Source: Streptomyces panaciradicis
GTDB lineage: Bacteria; Actinomycetota; Actinomycetes; Streptomycetales; Streptomycetaceae
Length of the DNA: 56,244 bases
Direction: 5' to 3'
Assembly (NCBI RefSeq): GCF_023516615.1
Contig: NZ_JAMGBF010000059.1
Location: 1-56,244, forward strand
The translations under genes were made by a program, and so were the position numbers. The notes below the pieces were generated by a model. It had not been told where the DNA came from. It ran no database searches and saw nothing but the letters and a program-made list of their open reading frames with translations. Every line of letters begins with the position of its first letter. The stretch's first letter is position 1. Positions 40,229-48,412 of the stretch are shown piece after piece.

Positions 40229-41770
40229 ATGACCACGTACCACAGAAGCACGTTAGGTCGTTCGGCGATCGTCACCGCTGCGACGCTCACCATGGCCGCC
40301 ACCGCGGCCGGGGTCGCTCCCACCGCGGGGGCGGCGACGCCCGTCGCGCCGAAGCTCAAACTGATCGCCGCGGCCAAGTCCGTGACCCTCGAACGGTGGA
40401 GAGGGGAGCCGGGCGTCTACCTGGACCTGGGGACCTACATCACCGTCGACAAGGCGGCCCTGGAGTTCCGGGTGACCCGCAAGTCCTACAACGACCCCGT
40501 CGTCGCCCAGCAGATCACCCGCAGCGGCGGGACCACGCACACCAAGACCCTTCCGGCCGGCCTGGTCAAGGACTTCACGGGCCTGCCCGGGTTCCTCGAG
40601 GTCACCGTCACCGACGCCGCGGGCGCGAAGGTGCTGAGCACGAAACAGGCCTTCTGCCCGAACAACCGGGCCGGACGCATCCGCCCGGACGCCCCGGCGA
40701 CCTCCCGCTACCCCGGCGGCTGCTCGGACAACCCCTTCACCCTCGGCGGTGTCTGGGGCACCGAGCAGGGCTGGGCGGCCGGGGTCGGCCAGAGCTGGGA
40801 CAGCGCACCCGCGGACCTGGCCGCCGGCCAGTACACGGCGACGGTGCGGGTGGCCAAGAAGTACCGTGACCTCTTCGGCATGACCGACGCACCGCAGACG
40901 ATCAAGGTGACCGTGCAGGACGCCGGCGAGGGCGGCGCGGGCGCGGCCCCGCGCACCCCTGCCGCCGACGGCGCGGTGACGGGCAAGGCCTCCTCGGGGG
41001 CGGCCTCACGCGTGCTGAAGCCCAACAAGCACCGCCCGACCGGCGCCCGTACCGACGCGGCCGCCCTGCCCAAGCCCGACCTGCGGGCCTTGCCGGCGTA
41101 CGGCATCTCCCTCAACGACGGCTCCGACGGCGGCGAGGGAGCGGCCGCGGGCAAGGACTACCTGGCCTTCGGCGCCACCGTGTGGAACGGCGGCCCCTCT
41201 CCGCTGGTCGTCGACGGCTTCCGCAAGCCCGGCGCCGACACGATGGACGCCTACCAGTACTTCTACGACGCCAACGGCAAGCAGGTCGGGTACACGCCCA
41301 CCGGCAGCATGGAATGGGACCCCAGGGAGGGTCACCAGCACTGGCACTTCCACGACTTCGCCAGTTACCGGCTGCTGGGTGCGGACAAGAAGGAGATCGT
41401 CCGCAGCGGCAAGGAGGCGTTCTGCCTGGCCAACACGGACGCCATCGACTACACGGTGAAGAACGCCAACTGGCACCCGGACAACACCGACCTCGCCACC
41501 GCCTGCGGTGAGGAGAACTCGGTGTCCGTGCGGGAGGTGCTGGACGTCGGCAACGGCGACACCTACAGCCAGATCCGTCCCGGTCAGTCGTTCGACGTCA
41601 CCGGCCTGCCGAACGGCACGTACTACATCCAGGTCATCGCCAACCCCGACCACCGCCTGAAGGAGACGAGCACCACGAACAACGTCTCCCTGCGCAAGGT
41701 CGTCCTGGGCGGCACGACCGGCGCCCGCACGGTGACCGTGCCGGCGGTCGGCCTCGTCGACGCGCCCTGA
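40229..41770 (+). CDS. Secreted lysyl oxidase-family copper amine oxidase
   Basis: 513 residues. Signal peptide: RSTLGRSAIVTAATLTMAAT, then APTAGAA, cleavage near residue 35. Residues about 40-270 form a beta-rich domain of unknown role; a low-complexity linker follows; residues about 295-500 are the lysyl oxidase domain with EGHQHWHFHDFASYRL, whose alternating histidines bind copper, and CLANTDAIDY and YYIQVIANPDHRLKETSTTNN. In animals this family oxidises peptidyl lysine to form crosslinks and makes its LTQ cofactor from Lys and Tyr. Streptomyces homologues are secreted; their natural substrates are poorly known. GAGG precedes ATG 40229. A very strong terminator follows. Confidence 0.85.
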   Translation: MTTYHRSTLGRSAIVTAATLTMAATAAGVAPTAGAATPVAPKLKLIAAAKSVTLERWRGEPGVYLDLGTYITVDKAALEFRVTRKSYNDPVVAQQITRSGGTTHTKTLPAGLVKDFTGLPGFLEVTVTDAAGAKVLSTKQAFCPNNRAGRIRPDAPATSRYPGGCSDNPFTLGGVWGTEQGWAAGVGQSWDSAPADLAAGQYTATVRVAKKYRDLFGMTDAPQTIKVTVQDAGEGGAGAAPRTPAADGAVTGKASSGAASRVLKPNKHRPTGARTDAAALPKPDLRALPAYGISLNDGSDGGEGAAAGKDYLAFGATVWNGGPSPLVVDGFRKPGADTMDAYQYFYDANGKQVGYTPTGSMEWDPREGHQHWHFHDFASYRLLGADKKEIVRSGKEAFCLANTDAIDYTVKNANWHPDNTDLATACGEENSVSVREVLDVGNGDTYSQIRPGQSFDVTGLPNGTYYIQVIANPDHRLKETSTTNNVSLRKVVLGGTTGARTVTVPAVGLVDAP

Positions 41771-41784
41771 TCCGACAGCCGCAC

Positions 41785-41824
41785 CGCAGGGTCGGGCGGT
41801 CCGGCGGGACCGCCCGACCCTGCG
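41785..41824. terminator. Very strong terminator, 18-bp perfect stem
   Basis: Arms 41785-41802 and 41807-41824 pair perfectly over 18 bp around a GGCG loop; the outer pairs are CGCAGGG/CCCTGCG. It lies 14 bp after the lysyl oxidase stop, between it and a convergent lipoprotein gene, so it can end both transcripts. Confidence 0.85.
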
Positions 41825-41895
41825 TCATGCCGTCGTCGACCTGACCGGATACGCGTCGGCCGACGACGGTGACGTTGTTCCGGCGCCCGGGTCGG

Positions 41896-42783
41896 TCAGT
41901 TCGCCGACGGGTCCGTCCCCGCCCGCTGCGACACCTTGGCGGTGACGTCGACGGTCTGACCGGCCGGGGGAGCGGTGACGTCCACGGCGGTGCCGAAGCC
42001 GCTCAGGTCCATGACGACCCTCGCGCGGGCCTGGCGCGGAGTGGCACTGGAGCCCGTCCGCGCGGAGTTCTTGACCGTCATCAGGATCTGCTGGCGGCGG
42101 GTGCGCCCGTCCTTGTCGATCCAGAGGTCCACGGGCACGCTGTCTCCGAGCCGCGCGCGCAGTTTCCGCTCCTGTGCCGAGTCGCCCTTGGCCAGCTTGG
42201 AGAGATCGAGCAGAACGCGGTAGTGCGTGGTGGACACGCCGTTCACCGTCTCCTCGCCCACCTTGCGCACGTCCTTCCCGGACAGGGACTCGGTGTAGGC
42301 GAAGGAGTCGGCCGGGTCGCTCATCGTGGCGCCGCTGCCCTGCGAGGTGTCGAGCCGGCGCAGGTCGACTTTCATCCAGCTCTTGCCGTGGGGGAGCCGG
42401 CCGACCGCCGCCGGGGCCTTCTCGTAGAGGACGTGGTCGACGATGCGCTGCTCCAGCTGCCGGTTGCCCTGGCCCAGGCGCAGGCGACTGGTGCCGTCGC
42501 GGAGATCGAGCACTCCCGAGCCGGTGATCGTCTGCTCGTCGGAGCCGGCGGAGACGGTGGTCGACAGCTTGATCCGCGCGGTCTTCGCCTGGCTGGTCTT
42601 CGCGTGGGTCGCCTGGACCACCTTCGCCGACGACTGCTGCGTCCTGCCTTCCGACACCGTTCCGCCGGCGCCGCTCGCGCCTTTCCCGCCGCTGTCGTTG
42701 CCGCATCCCGTCAGCAGCGCGACGGACAGCAGACCGCTCGTGCCCCACACGGCCGGGCGGGATGCGCGTAAGGACCGTTTCAT
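41896..42783 (-). CDS. LolA/LppX-like lipoprotein
   Basis: 295 residues. Signal sequence with lipobox LLTGC (Cys near residue 27) and a Gly/Ser linker. The rest is a half-barrel pattern of long strands: ARIKLSTTVSAGSDEQTITGSGVLDL, then LVEQ-like RIVDHVLYEKAP, VNGVSTTHYRVLLDLSKL and SVPVDLWIDKDGRTRRQQILM. This is the layout of LolA-fold lipoproteins (LppX/LprG type in mycobacteria) that carry or sense lipids on the outer membrane face. ATG 42783 is favoured since AGGAG lies 9 nt before it; the TTG at 42792 has no room for a site. Function is inferred from the fold. Confidence 0.72.
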   Translation of the reverse strand: MKRSLRASRPAVWGTSGLLSVALLTGCGNDSGGKGASGAGGTVSEGRTQQSSAKVVQATHAKTSQAKTARIKLSTTVSAGSDEQTITGSGVLDLRDGTSRLRLGQGNRQLEQRIVDHVLYEKAPAAVGRLPHGKSWMKVDLRRLDTSQGSGATMSDPADSFAYTESLSGKDVRKVGEETVNGVSTTHYRVLLDLSKLAKGDSAQERKLRARLGDSVPVDLWIDKDGRTRRQQILMTVKNSARTGSSATPRQARARVVMDLSGFGTAVDVTAPPAGQTVDVTAKVSQRAGTDPSAN

Positions 42784-42883
42784 TCGGTTCAACTCCTGCT
42801 TCTTTCAACGCCGTTGTTCCATGGGTTCCTCCGGTACCAGGACCGGCGTCGGCGAAACCCCGATCGAGGGCGCGGAGACGGTT

Positions 42884-43762
42884 CTACGGCAGCGGGGTGC
42901 CGCCGGTGGCGTTGACGATCTCGGCCGTGATGAAGGATGCCTCCTGAGAGGCGAGGAACACGTAGGCCGGGGCCATCTCCGCCGGCTGCGCCGGGCGGCC
43001 GATCGGGGACTGCTTGCCGAACTCCGCGGTGTCCGGCAGCGTCGCCGGGATCAGCGGGGTCCACACCGGGCCCGGAGCCACCGCGTTGACGCGGATACCG
43101 CGGTCGATCAGCATCTGGGCCAGTCCCTGGGTGAAGGTGACGATGGCGCCCTTGGTCATGGCGTAGTCGAGCAGATGCGGGCTGGGCTTGTACGCCTGCA
43201 CGGACGTGGAGTTGATGACGCTGCCGCCCCCGGGGATGTGCGGCACGGCGAACTTCGTCAGCCAGAACATGCCGTATAGGTTGGTGCGCAGCACACGGTC
43301 GAACTGCTCGGTGGAGATGGCCTCGATGCCGTCCGGCTGGGACATCTGGTAGGCCGCGTTGTTCACCAGCACGTCGATGCGGCCGAACTCGGCGACCGCC
43401 TGGTCCACGAGAGCCCGGCAGTTGTCCTCCTCGCGGATGTCGCAGGCGACCGGCAGCGCGCGCCGGCCGGCGTCCTCCACCAGCCGTGCCGTCTCCCGGG
43501 CCTCGTCCTTCTCCTCCTCCAGGTAGGTGAAGAGGACATCGGCGCCCTCCCGGGCGAACGCCAGGCACACCGCCCGGCCGATCCCGGAATCCCCGCCGGT
43601 GACCACGGCCTTGCGGTCCGCCAGGCGGCCACTGCCGCGGTAGGACTCCTCCCCGTGGTCCGGAGGCGGGTCCATCGGTCCGGTCCAGCCGGGATGCTGC
43701 TGGTCCTGGGAGGGGAAGTCGGGCTGCGGGTGCTGATGCGTGGGGTGCTGTGGCTGGGCCAC
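42884..43762 (-). CDS. SDR-family oxidoreductase (general-stress type)
   Basis: 292 residues. A His/Gln/Pro-rich N-terminus of about 45 residues precedes the Rossmann core: AVVTGGDSGIGRAVCLAFAREGADVLF (NAD(P) loop), VLVNNAAYQM, INSTSVQAYKPSPHLLDYAMTKGAIV with the catalytic Ser, Tyr and Lys (YxxxK as YAMTK), and VNAVAPGPVWTPLIP. The extension and RGSGRLADRKAVVTGG pattern match the group of bacterial stress-linked dehydrogenases such as YdaD/YhdF. The start is GTG 43762 with GAGGAGG. Substrate unknown. Confidence 0.9.
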   Translation of the reverse strand: MAQPQHPTHQHPQPDFPSQDQQHPGWTGPMDPPPDHGEESYRGSGRLADRKAVVTGGDSGIGRAVCLAFAREGADVLFTYLEEEKDEARETARLVEDAGRRALPVACDIREEDNCRALVDQAVAEFGRIDVLVNNAAYQMSQPDGIEAISTEQFDRVLRTNLYGMFWLTKFAVPHIPGGGSVINSTSVQAYKPSPHLLDYAMTKGAIVTFTQGLAQMLIDRGIRVNAVAPGPVWTPLIPATLPDTAEFGKQSPIGRPAQPAEMAPAYVFLASQEASFITAEIVNATGGTPLP

Positions 43763-43922
43763 GGTGCGTCCTCCTCGTGTGCCGCCGCGACGCCGGTACG
43801 GCGCCCGGCGCGATGTGCGTGGTGGGGTGCCCCCAGGTACCCGAGCCGGCACGGACCACACCGGAGATCGCCGAGCGCCCGGACTCCGTCATGGACCGCG
43901 GTCTTGGGGAAACCCGCAGTTC

Positions 43923-44552
43923 ATGAGGGTGCTGACGGAGTTGCGCGAGGGCGACCGGATCGTGACACGGCGGGTTGCCGTTCGAATGCCGGCGCGTGTC
44001 GGCAAGGCGCTGACGATGGTGGAGAAGGCCGCGCAGAAAACGAAGCTGTGGTGCTGTGCCGCCGGGACGATGGCCCTGTTCGGCGGTCGGCGCGGTCGCC
44101 GGGCCGCGGCCGGCGGACTGGGCGCCGTCGTGGTGGCCCAGGTGATCTGCAGCGGTCTGTGCAAACGGCTCAACGACCGGCCCCGCCCCCCAGCGGAATG
44201 GTTTCCGCACGACGAGGTCGAGGACCGCCCCGACTCGTCGTCGTTTCCCTCGGGTCACACCGCCGTCGCTGCCGCCTTCGCCGGCGCCGTCGTTCCCGCC
44301 TGGCCGGTCGCCGGCGCCCTGTGCGCCGTGCCCGCTGCCCTGGTGGCCGTCGAGCGGGTGTGGAGCGGAGCGCACTACCCCACCGACGTCGCGGCCGGCG
44401 CCGCCATCGGTCTCGCCAGTGCCGCTCTGGGGCGCTCCACGCCGCGCCTGCTGCGACGCTCGCTGACCGGCTGGTGCCGCACCGGGCAACGTTCACCTCG
44501 CCCACCGGACAAGCGACCCGTGGCATACGGGCGTTGGACGCGGTCCGCGTAG
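43923..44552 (+). CDS. PAP2-family phosphatase (membrane)
   Basis: 209 residues. The three phosphatase motifs are present: KRLNDRPRP, FPSGHT (PSGH) and ERVWSGAHYPTDV, whose His and Asp complete the site. Membrane helices run through LWCCAAGTMALFGG, GLGAVVVAQVICSGL, AVAAAFAGAVVPAWPVAGALCAVPAALVAV and the last helix. It would remove phosphate from lipid pyrophosphates or phosphatidic acid on the outer face. ATG 43923 follows a GGGGA stretch. The C-terminus is basic. Confidence 0.88.
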   Translation: MRVLTELREGDRIVTRRVAVRMPARVGKALTMVEKAAQKTKLWCCAAGTMALFGGRRGRRAAAGGLGAVVVAQVICSGLCKRLNDRPRPPAEWFPHDEVEDRPDSSSFPSGHTAVAAAFAGAVVPAWPVAGALCAVPAALVAVERVWSGAHYPTDVAAGAAIGLASAALGRSTPRLLRRSLTGWCRTGQRSPRPPDKRPVAYGRWTRSA

Positions 44553-44561
44553 TCTCGCGGG

Positions 44562-44945
44562 ATGCATTCGCATCGCAGCTTCCACAACCCTCCCGCGCTA
44601 CCTCACGAGGTGGTGGCCGAGACATTGGAGCGGGCGCTGCGTGACCGTTCGGCAGAGGGTGAGGCGGCTGGAGTCCTCGTCGGCACCGCGTTGCACGACG
44701 ACGACGCGGAGTTCGTCGAGCACTGGTGCGTGCAGGTCGGGACGCGGGCGGTGCCGGGAAGTCCGCTGCTCGGGCTGGCCGGGTTGTGCCTGGGCCATGC
44801 CGCTCGTCGCTTCGGGTGTCTCAGTGCGGAGGCCCGGGCCCTGGTGGAGTCACTGGCTGCGCGAGCCGAGGCGGATCCGTCGGACGTGGACGGTCGGGCC
44901 CTCGACGGCCATGACGATGTCCGGAGTTTCCTGCACCTGTGGTGA
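44562..44945 (+). CDS. Small helical protein of unknown function
   Basis: 127 residues starting 9 nt after the PAP2 stop. It is soluble and mostly helical (PHEVVAETLERALRDRSAEG; LSAEARALVESLAARAEAD), with many His, Asp and Glu residues and a SPLLGLAGLCLGHAARRFGCLS middle. No family was recognised. There is no clear ribosome binding site, so translation may be coupled to the PAP2 gene. Confidence 0.55.
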   Translation: MHSHRSFHNPPALPHEVVAETLERALRDRSAEGEAAGVLVGTALHDDDAEFVEHWCVQVGTRAVPGSPLLGLAGLCLGHAARRFGCLSAEARALVESLAARAEADPSDVDGRALDGHDDVRSFLHLW

Positions 44946-44959
44946 CAGCAGACCGTGCT

Positions 44960-46066
44960 CTAGTCGGCGTCGCTGGTGGCCCGGACGGGCTTGTCGCGGG
45001 TCTCGTCACCCCGCATGGGCAGCTTCAGCGGCCGGCCTTCGCGGTGGGACCAGATGTCACGAAGGATCACCTGAATCATTCCGGTGACGGGAATGGCGAG
45101 CAGGGCTCCGAGAATTCCCGCGATCTCGACGGCCAGCAGAATCGCGACCAGAACGGTCAGCGGATTCAGTTTCACGGTCCGGGAGAGAATGAGCGGCTGC
45201 AGCAGGTGGTTTTCGACCTGCTGGTAGACGACGAAGAAGACGATGGCGGCGATGCCGGCCGGAAGGGAATGGACGAACGCCGCGACGGAGGCGACGACGG
45301 CGCCCAGCGTGGCTCCCACGAGCGGAATGAGGTCGGTGATGGCGACGAAGAGGGCCAGCAGTCCGGCGAACGGCACCCCGGCGATCAGCAGCATCACATA
45401 GGTCAGGACGCCACAGATGACGCTGATCAGCAGGTTTCCGGTCAGGTAGCCGTTGACGGTCCGGGCGCACTCGGCGCCCACCCGGCGGATGCGCGCGGCG
45501 CGGGCCTCGTCGGTCAGGGCGAGCGCGCCGCCGACGACCTTGGGTCCCTCGAGGACCATCAGATAGGCCAGGACGAAGATGGTGACGGCGCCCGCGACGG
45601 TGGTGGCCGCGCTGCGGACGAACGCCAGGGCGGGTGTGCCGAGGCCGGTGGCGAAGGAGCGGATCTGCCCGCGATGCTGCTGGACGTAGCGCAGGGCATG
45701 GGTGCGCTCCAGCAGGTCCCCGACCGGTCCGCGGCCGGCGCGGGCGTCCTCGATGAGGTGGGGCAGCCGGCCGGCGAGCCGGGAGCCCTCCTGAGCCAGC
45801 GGCGTGACGAAGAGCGCCACCAGGCCGCCGACGACCACGACCGCGAGCAGGAAGACCAGCAGCGTGGCCACCGAGCGCCGGCAGCGCGTGACCCGTCGCT
45901 CCAGCGCGTCGACCGCCGGGTACAGGGCGACGGCGAAGAACAGCGCGATCACGATCCACACCAGGACCCGGCGGGTCTGGACCACCAGTTGCAGTGCGAC
46001 GTAGGCAGTGAGCACCAGACCGATGGCGGCGAGAATGGTGCGTACCGGAACGGGGCGCCTTTCCAT
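44960..46066 (-). CDS. AI-2E/PerM-family membrane transporter
   Basis: 368 residues. About eight membrane segments in the family layout: two near the N-terminus (TILAAIGLVLTAYVALQLV; VLVWIVIALFFAVALYP), a pair at TLLVFLLAVVVVGGLVALF, a loop domain of about 80 residues, then VAGAVTIFVLAYLMVLEGP and the conserved GYLTGNLLISVICGVLTYVMLLIAGVPFAGLLALFVAITDLIPLVGATLGAV and YQQVENHLLQPLILSRTVKLNP blocks. Family members export autoinducer-2 or, in other cases, act as sodium/proton antiporters. Start ATG 46066, weak ribosome binding site. Confidence 0.88.
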   Translation of the reverse strand: MERRPVPVRTILAAIGLVLTAYVALQLVVQTRRVLVWIVIALFFAVALYPAVDALERRVTRCRRSVATLLVFLLAVVVVGGLVALFVTPLAQEGSRLAGRLPHLIEDARAGRGPVGDLLERTHALRYVQQHRGQIRSFATGLGTPALAFVRSAATTVAGAVTIFVLAYLMVLEGPKVVGGALALTDEARAARIRRVGAECARTVNGYLTGNLLISVICGVLTYVMLLIAGVPFAGLLALFVAITDLIPLVGATLGAVVASVAAFVHSLPAGIAAIVFFVVYQQVENHLLQPLILSRTVKLNPLTVLVAILLAVEIAGILGALLAIPVTGMIQVILRDIWSHREGRPLKLPMRGDETRDKPVRATSDAD

Positions 46067-46122
46067 GGCCACAGGGTGCCCGGCAGCCGCCGGCGGAAAC
46101 GGGTCGTGCGCCGTCGTACGTC

Positions 46123-46992
46123 TCACTCGGTGCGCCCGGTGAAGAAGTCCGCCAGTGCGGACGCGAGGGCCTGAGGGGCCTGTTCGGCGACGTGGTGCCC
46201 GGAGTCGATGCCGTGGCCGCGGACGTCTGCCGCCCACTGCTGCCAGATCTTCAGCGGGTCGCCGTAGAGGTCCTCGAGATCGTCCTGCAGCGACCACAGG
46301 ATCAGGGCCGGGCAGCCGATGCGCACTCCGGCGGCGCGGTCCTTGTCCTCGTGCTGCCTGTCGATGGTCAGCCCCGCCCGGTAGTCCTCCAGCATGGCCC
46401 GCACCACGTCGGGATTCCGCATGGCCGCCCGCCACTCGTCGTGGTTCTCGCGTCCCATGCGGTGCGGGTCGCCGCGGTACCAGCTGTCGGGATCGGCGTT
46501 GATGACGCGCTCGGGAATGTCCGGCTGCGCGAAGAAGAACCAGTGCCACCACCGGGTGGCGAACTCGGCGGTGATCCGGGACAGGTGCTCCGTGATGGGC
46601 AGGCAGTCGATCAGCGCCACGCGCGAGACGACGTCCGGATGGTCGAGGACCAGGCGCAGGGCGACGGCGCCTCCGCGATCGTGCCCGGCCAGCGCGAACC
46701 GGTCGTGGCCCAGGGCGCGCAGCACCGCGACCACGTCCCCGGCGACGGCCCGCTTGGAGTGCGCGGCATGGTCCGCGGTGGGCGCCGGGCCGGTCGACCG
46801 GCCGTATCCGCGCAGGTCGGGGCAGACGACGGTGAAGCCGCGCCGGACGAGGCGCGGGGCGACCCGGTGCCAGGTCGCGGACGTGCGGGGGTGGCCGTGG
46901 AGCAGCACCACCGCCGGTCCCTGCCCGCCGTACCGGACGAACGCCGACGCCTCGCCGACGTCCACCTGCCTGGTCTCGAAGTCCTCGAACAA
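46123..46992 (-). CDS. Haloacetate dehalogenase-like alpha/beta hydrolase
   Basis: 289 residues. The sequence follows fluoroacetate dehalogenases: LLHGHPRTSATWHRVAPRL, VVCPDLRGYGRS, the nucleophile Asp105 in LAGHDRGG with Arg106, RWWHWFF with His150-Trp151 (halide site in that family), and the catalytic His in DSGHHVAEQAP. Fluoroacetate dehalogenases have a second Arg four residues after the nucleophile, but here position 109 is Ala. So the Asp-nucleophile chemistry is likely while the acid substrate may differ; an epoxide-hydrolase-like role is also possible. The start is TTG 46992, preceded by GGGAGG; no ATG or GTG fits. Confidence 0.8.
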   Translation of the reverse strand: MFEDFETRQVDVGEASAFVRYGGQGPAVVLLHGHPRTSATWHRVAPRLVRRGFTVVCPDLRGYGRSTGPAPTADHAAHSKRAVAGDVVAVLRALGHDRFALAGHDRGGAVALRLVLDHPDVVSRVALIDCLPITEHLSRITAEFATRWWHWFFFAQPDIPERVINADPDSWYRGDPHRMGRENHDEWRAAMRNPDVVRAMLEDYRAGLTIDRQHEDKDRAAGVRIGCPALILWSLQDDLEDLYGDPLKIWQQWAADVRGHGIDSGHHVAEQAPQALASALADFFTGRTE

Positions 46993-47071
46993 GGCTGTGC
47001 CCTCCCGCCTCCTGCCGACCGAGCATCCCCGGTACCCCGCAGCCGGTCCGGCACACGGGCCGGCGAGGCCG

Positions 47072-47959
47072 TCAGCTCACGGTCGACGCCGTCACCGGCC
47101 GCGACGGCGCCATGGCCCAGCGGACCGCCGAGGTGACGGCCTGCCCCAGCGGCCGGACGCACCACTCGTCGACCAACGGCAGCCTGGGCAGGCGCAGTTC
47201 GCGGGCGGCCCAGTCGGGCAGCAGGGAGACGGCGTTGGCGGCCAGCACTCCGTAGGGAAGCCGGGCGGCGAGCGGCACGGGCGGGTTGAGCAGCAGGAAG
47301 CGGGCGGCCTCCCTGGCCTGCGGGGAGGCCCGCAGCTCCGGGCGGTAGTCGTCGAGGAGGCGTGCGAGTTCCGCGCGGTCGCGGGGCGGGTCGAGCACGC
47401 CCAGCTCGGCGGCGATGCGCGCGGCGTCGGCGATGTAGCCGTCGCAGCCGTCGTCGGTGAGGGGCGCGGTGCCGAAGCGCTGGTGCGCGCGCAGGAAGCT
47501 GTCGACCTCGGCGGCGTGCACCCAGCCGAGCAGATGGGGATCGGCGGCGTGGTAGGCGTCGCCGTCGGGGGTGAAGCCCCGGACGCGTTCGTGCACCGCC
47601 CGGACCTGGGCGCAGGCCTCCTGCGCGTGCTCGACCGTCCCGAAGGTGGTCGTGGCGAGGAAGGTGCTCGTGCGCTGCAGCCGGCCCCACGGGTCGCCGC
47701 GGTAGCCGGAGTGGGCGGCGACGGCCGCCATGGCGTGCGGGTGCAGGGACTGCAGGAGCAGGGCGGACAGTCCGCCGATGAACATCGACGCGTCCGCGTG
47801 CACCCGCCGGATGGGCCGCTCCGGCCCGAACCAGCGCGGGCCGGGCGTGCCGTGGATGCGGGCGCGGTTGCGGGGGCCGTCGGGCCCGGCGACACGGGTG
47901 AAGAGGCCGTGGCCCAGCTGCTGTCGCAGTCCGGGGCCGCCGAAAGGAAGCAGTCTCAT
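47072..47959 (-). CDS. Oxygenase MpaB/Lcp-like family (DUF2236)
   Basis: 295 residues, helical. HADASMFIGGLSALLLQSLHPHAMAAVAAHSGYRGDPWGRLQRTSTFLATTTFG is the conserved heart of the family, with the His residues that in the rubber oxygenase Lcp and in MpaB surround a heme or metal centre. DPHLLGWVHAAEVDSFLRAHQRFG is the second conserved block. Actinobacteria have many members of unknown substrate. The ATG at 47959 was chosen because it gives the usual N-terminus; upstream reading to 48241 is without support. Confidence 0.85.
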   Translation of the reverse strand: MRLLPFGGPGLRQQLGHGLFTRVAGPDGPRNRARIHGTPGPRWFGPERPIRRVHADASMFIGGLSALLLQSLHPHAMAAVAAHSGYRGDPWGRLQRTSTFLATTTFGTVEHAQEACAQVRAVHERVRGFTPDGDAYHAADPHLLGWVHAAEVDSFLRAHQRFGTAPLTDDGCDGYIADAARIAAELGVLDPPRDRAELARLLDDYRPELRASPQAREAARFLLLNPPVPLAARLPYGVLAANAVSLLPDWAARELRLPRLPLVDEWCVRPLGQAVTSAVRWAMAPSRPVTASTVS

Positions 47960-48064
47960 CAGCGGTGGGCCCTTCTCTCGGTCGCTGGGGGAAATGAGGC
48001 GGGACCTCCGGTGTCGGAGGGCGGTCCGGCCGGGCGGAACAGCGGGGACGCCCGAGAACGGACA

Positions 48065-48099
48065 AGCGGGCCCGTCGGCTGGGCAGCCGCGGACCCGCT
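48065..48099. terminator. Hairpin between the small hydrophobic gene and the MpaB-like gene
   Basis: Outer arms AGCGGG (48065-48070) and CCCGCT (48094-48099) continue inward into CGGCT/AGCCG pairs around a GGGC loop with one bulge. On the minus strand it follows the stop of the small hydrophobic protein gene by 18 nt and so is its likely terminator. Confidence 0.6.
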
Positions 48100-48116
48100 C
48101 TGTCGTACCGCTTTCC

Positions 48117-48287
48117 CTACCAGCGGTACCAGCGGCCCTTGCGGCCGCCGTTCCCGGCCGGCCGGACCACGAATCCCAGCAGCCACAGCACCAGGACGAT
48201 GACCGCGATCCACCACAGTGCCTTGAGGGCGAAACCGGCACCGAAAAGAATCAGAGCAAGCAGCAGAACAAGAAGCAAAGGAACCAT
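48117..48287 (-). CDS. Tiny hydrophobic membrane protein (56 aa)
   Basis: 56 residues, starting MVPLLLVLLLALILFGAGFA and continuing with a Trp-rich second helix ALWWIAVIVLVLWLLGFVV, ending with a basic tail RKGRWYRW. It has two membrane helices with a short turn. Many Streptomyces genomes encode near-identical small proteins (annotated as hydrophobic protein or DUF6131-like) of unknown role. GGAGGTG lies 9 nt before ATG 48287, and a hairpin follows. Too short for many gene finders, but codon use and signals are good. Confidence 0.75.
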   Translation of the reverse strand: MVPLLLVLLLALILFGAGFALKALWWIAVIVLVLWLLGFVVRPAGNGGRKGRWYRW

Positions 48288-48412
48288 TTGTTGTCCACCT
48301 CCGGCGCTTCATGTGCCCCGGAAGAGGCGCCCTAAGCAGGGAATTCACAGTTGTTTGAGCCGGGCTCGGCCGGGAATTCGCTCTGTTTTCGCATCGTCGT
48401 TCCTTCGCCGGA

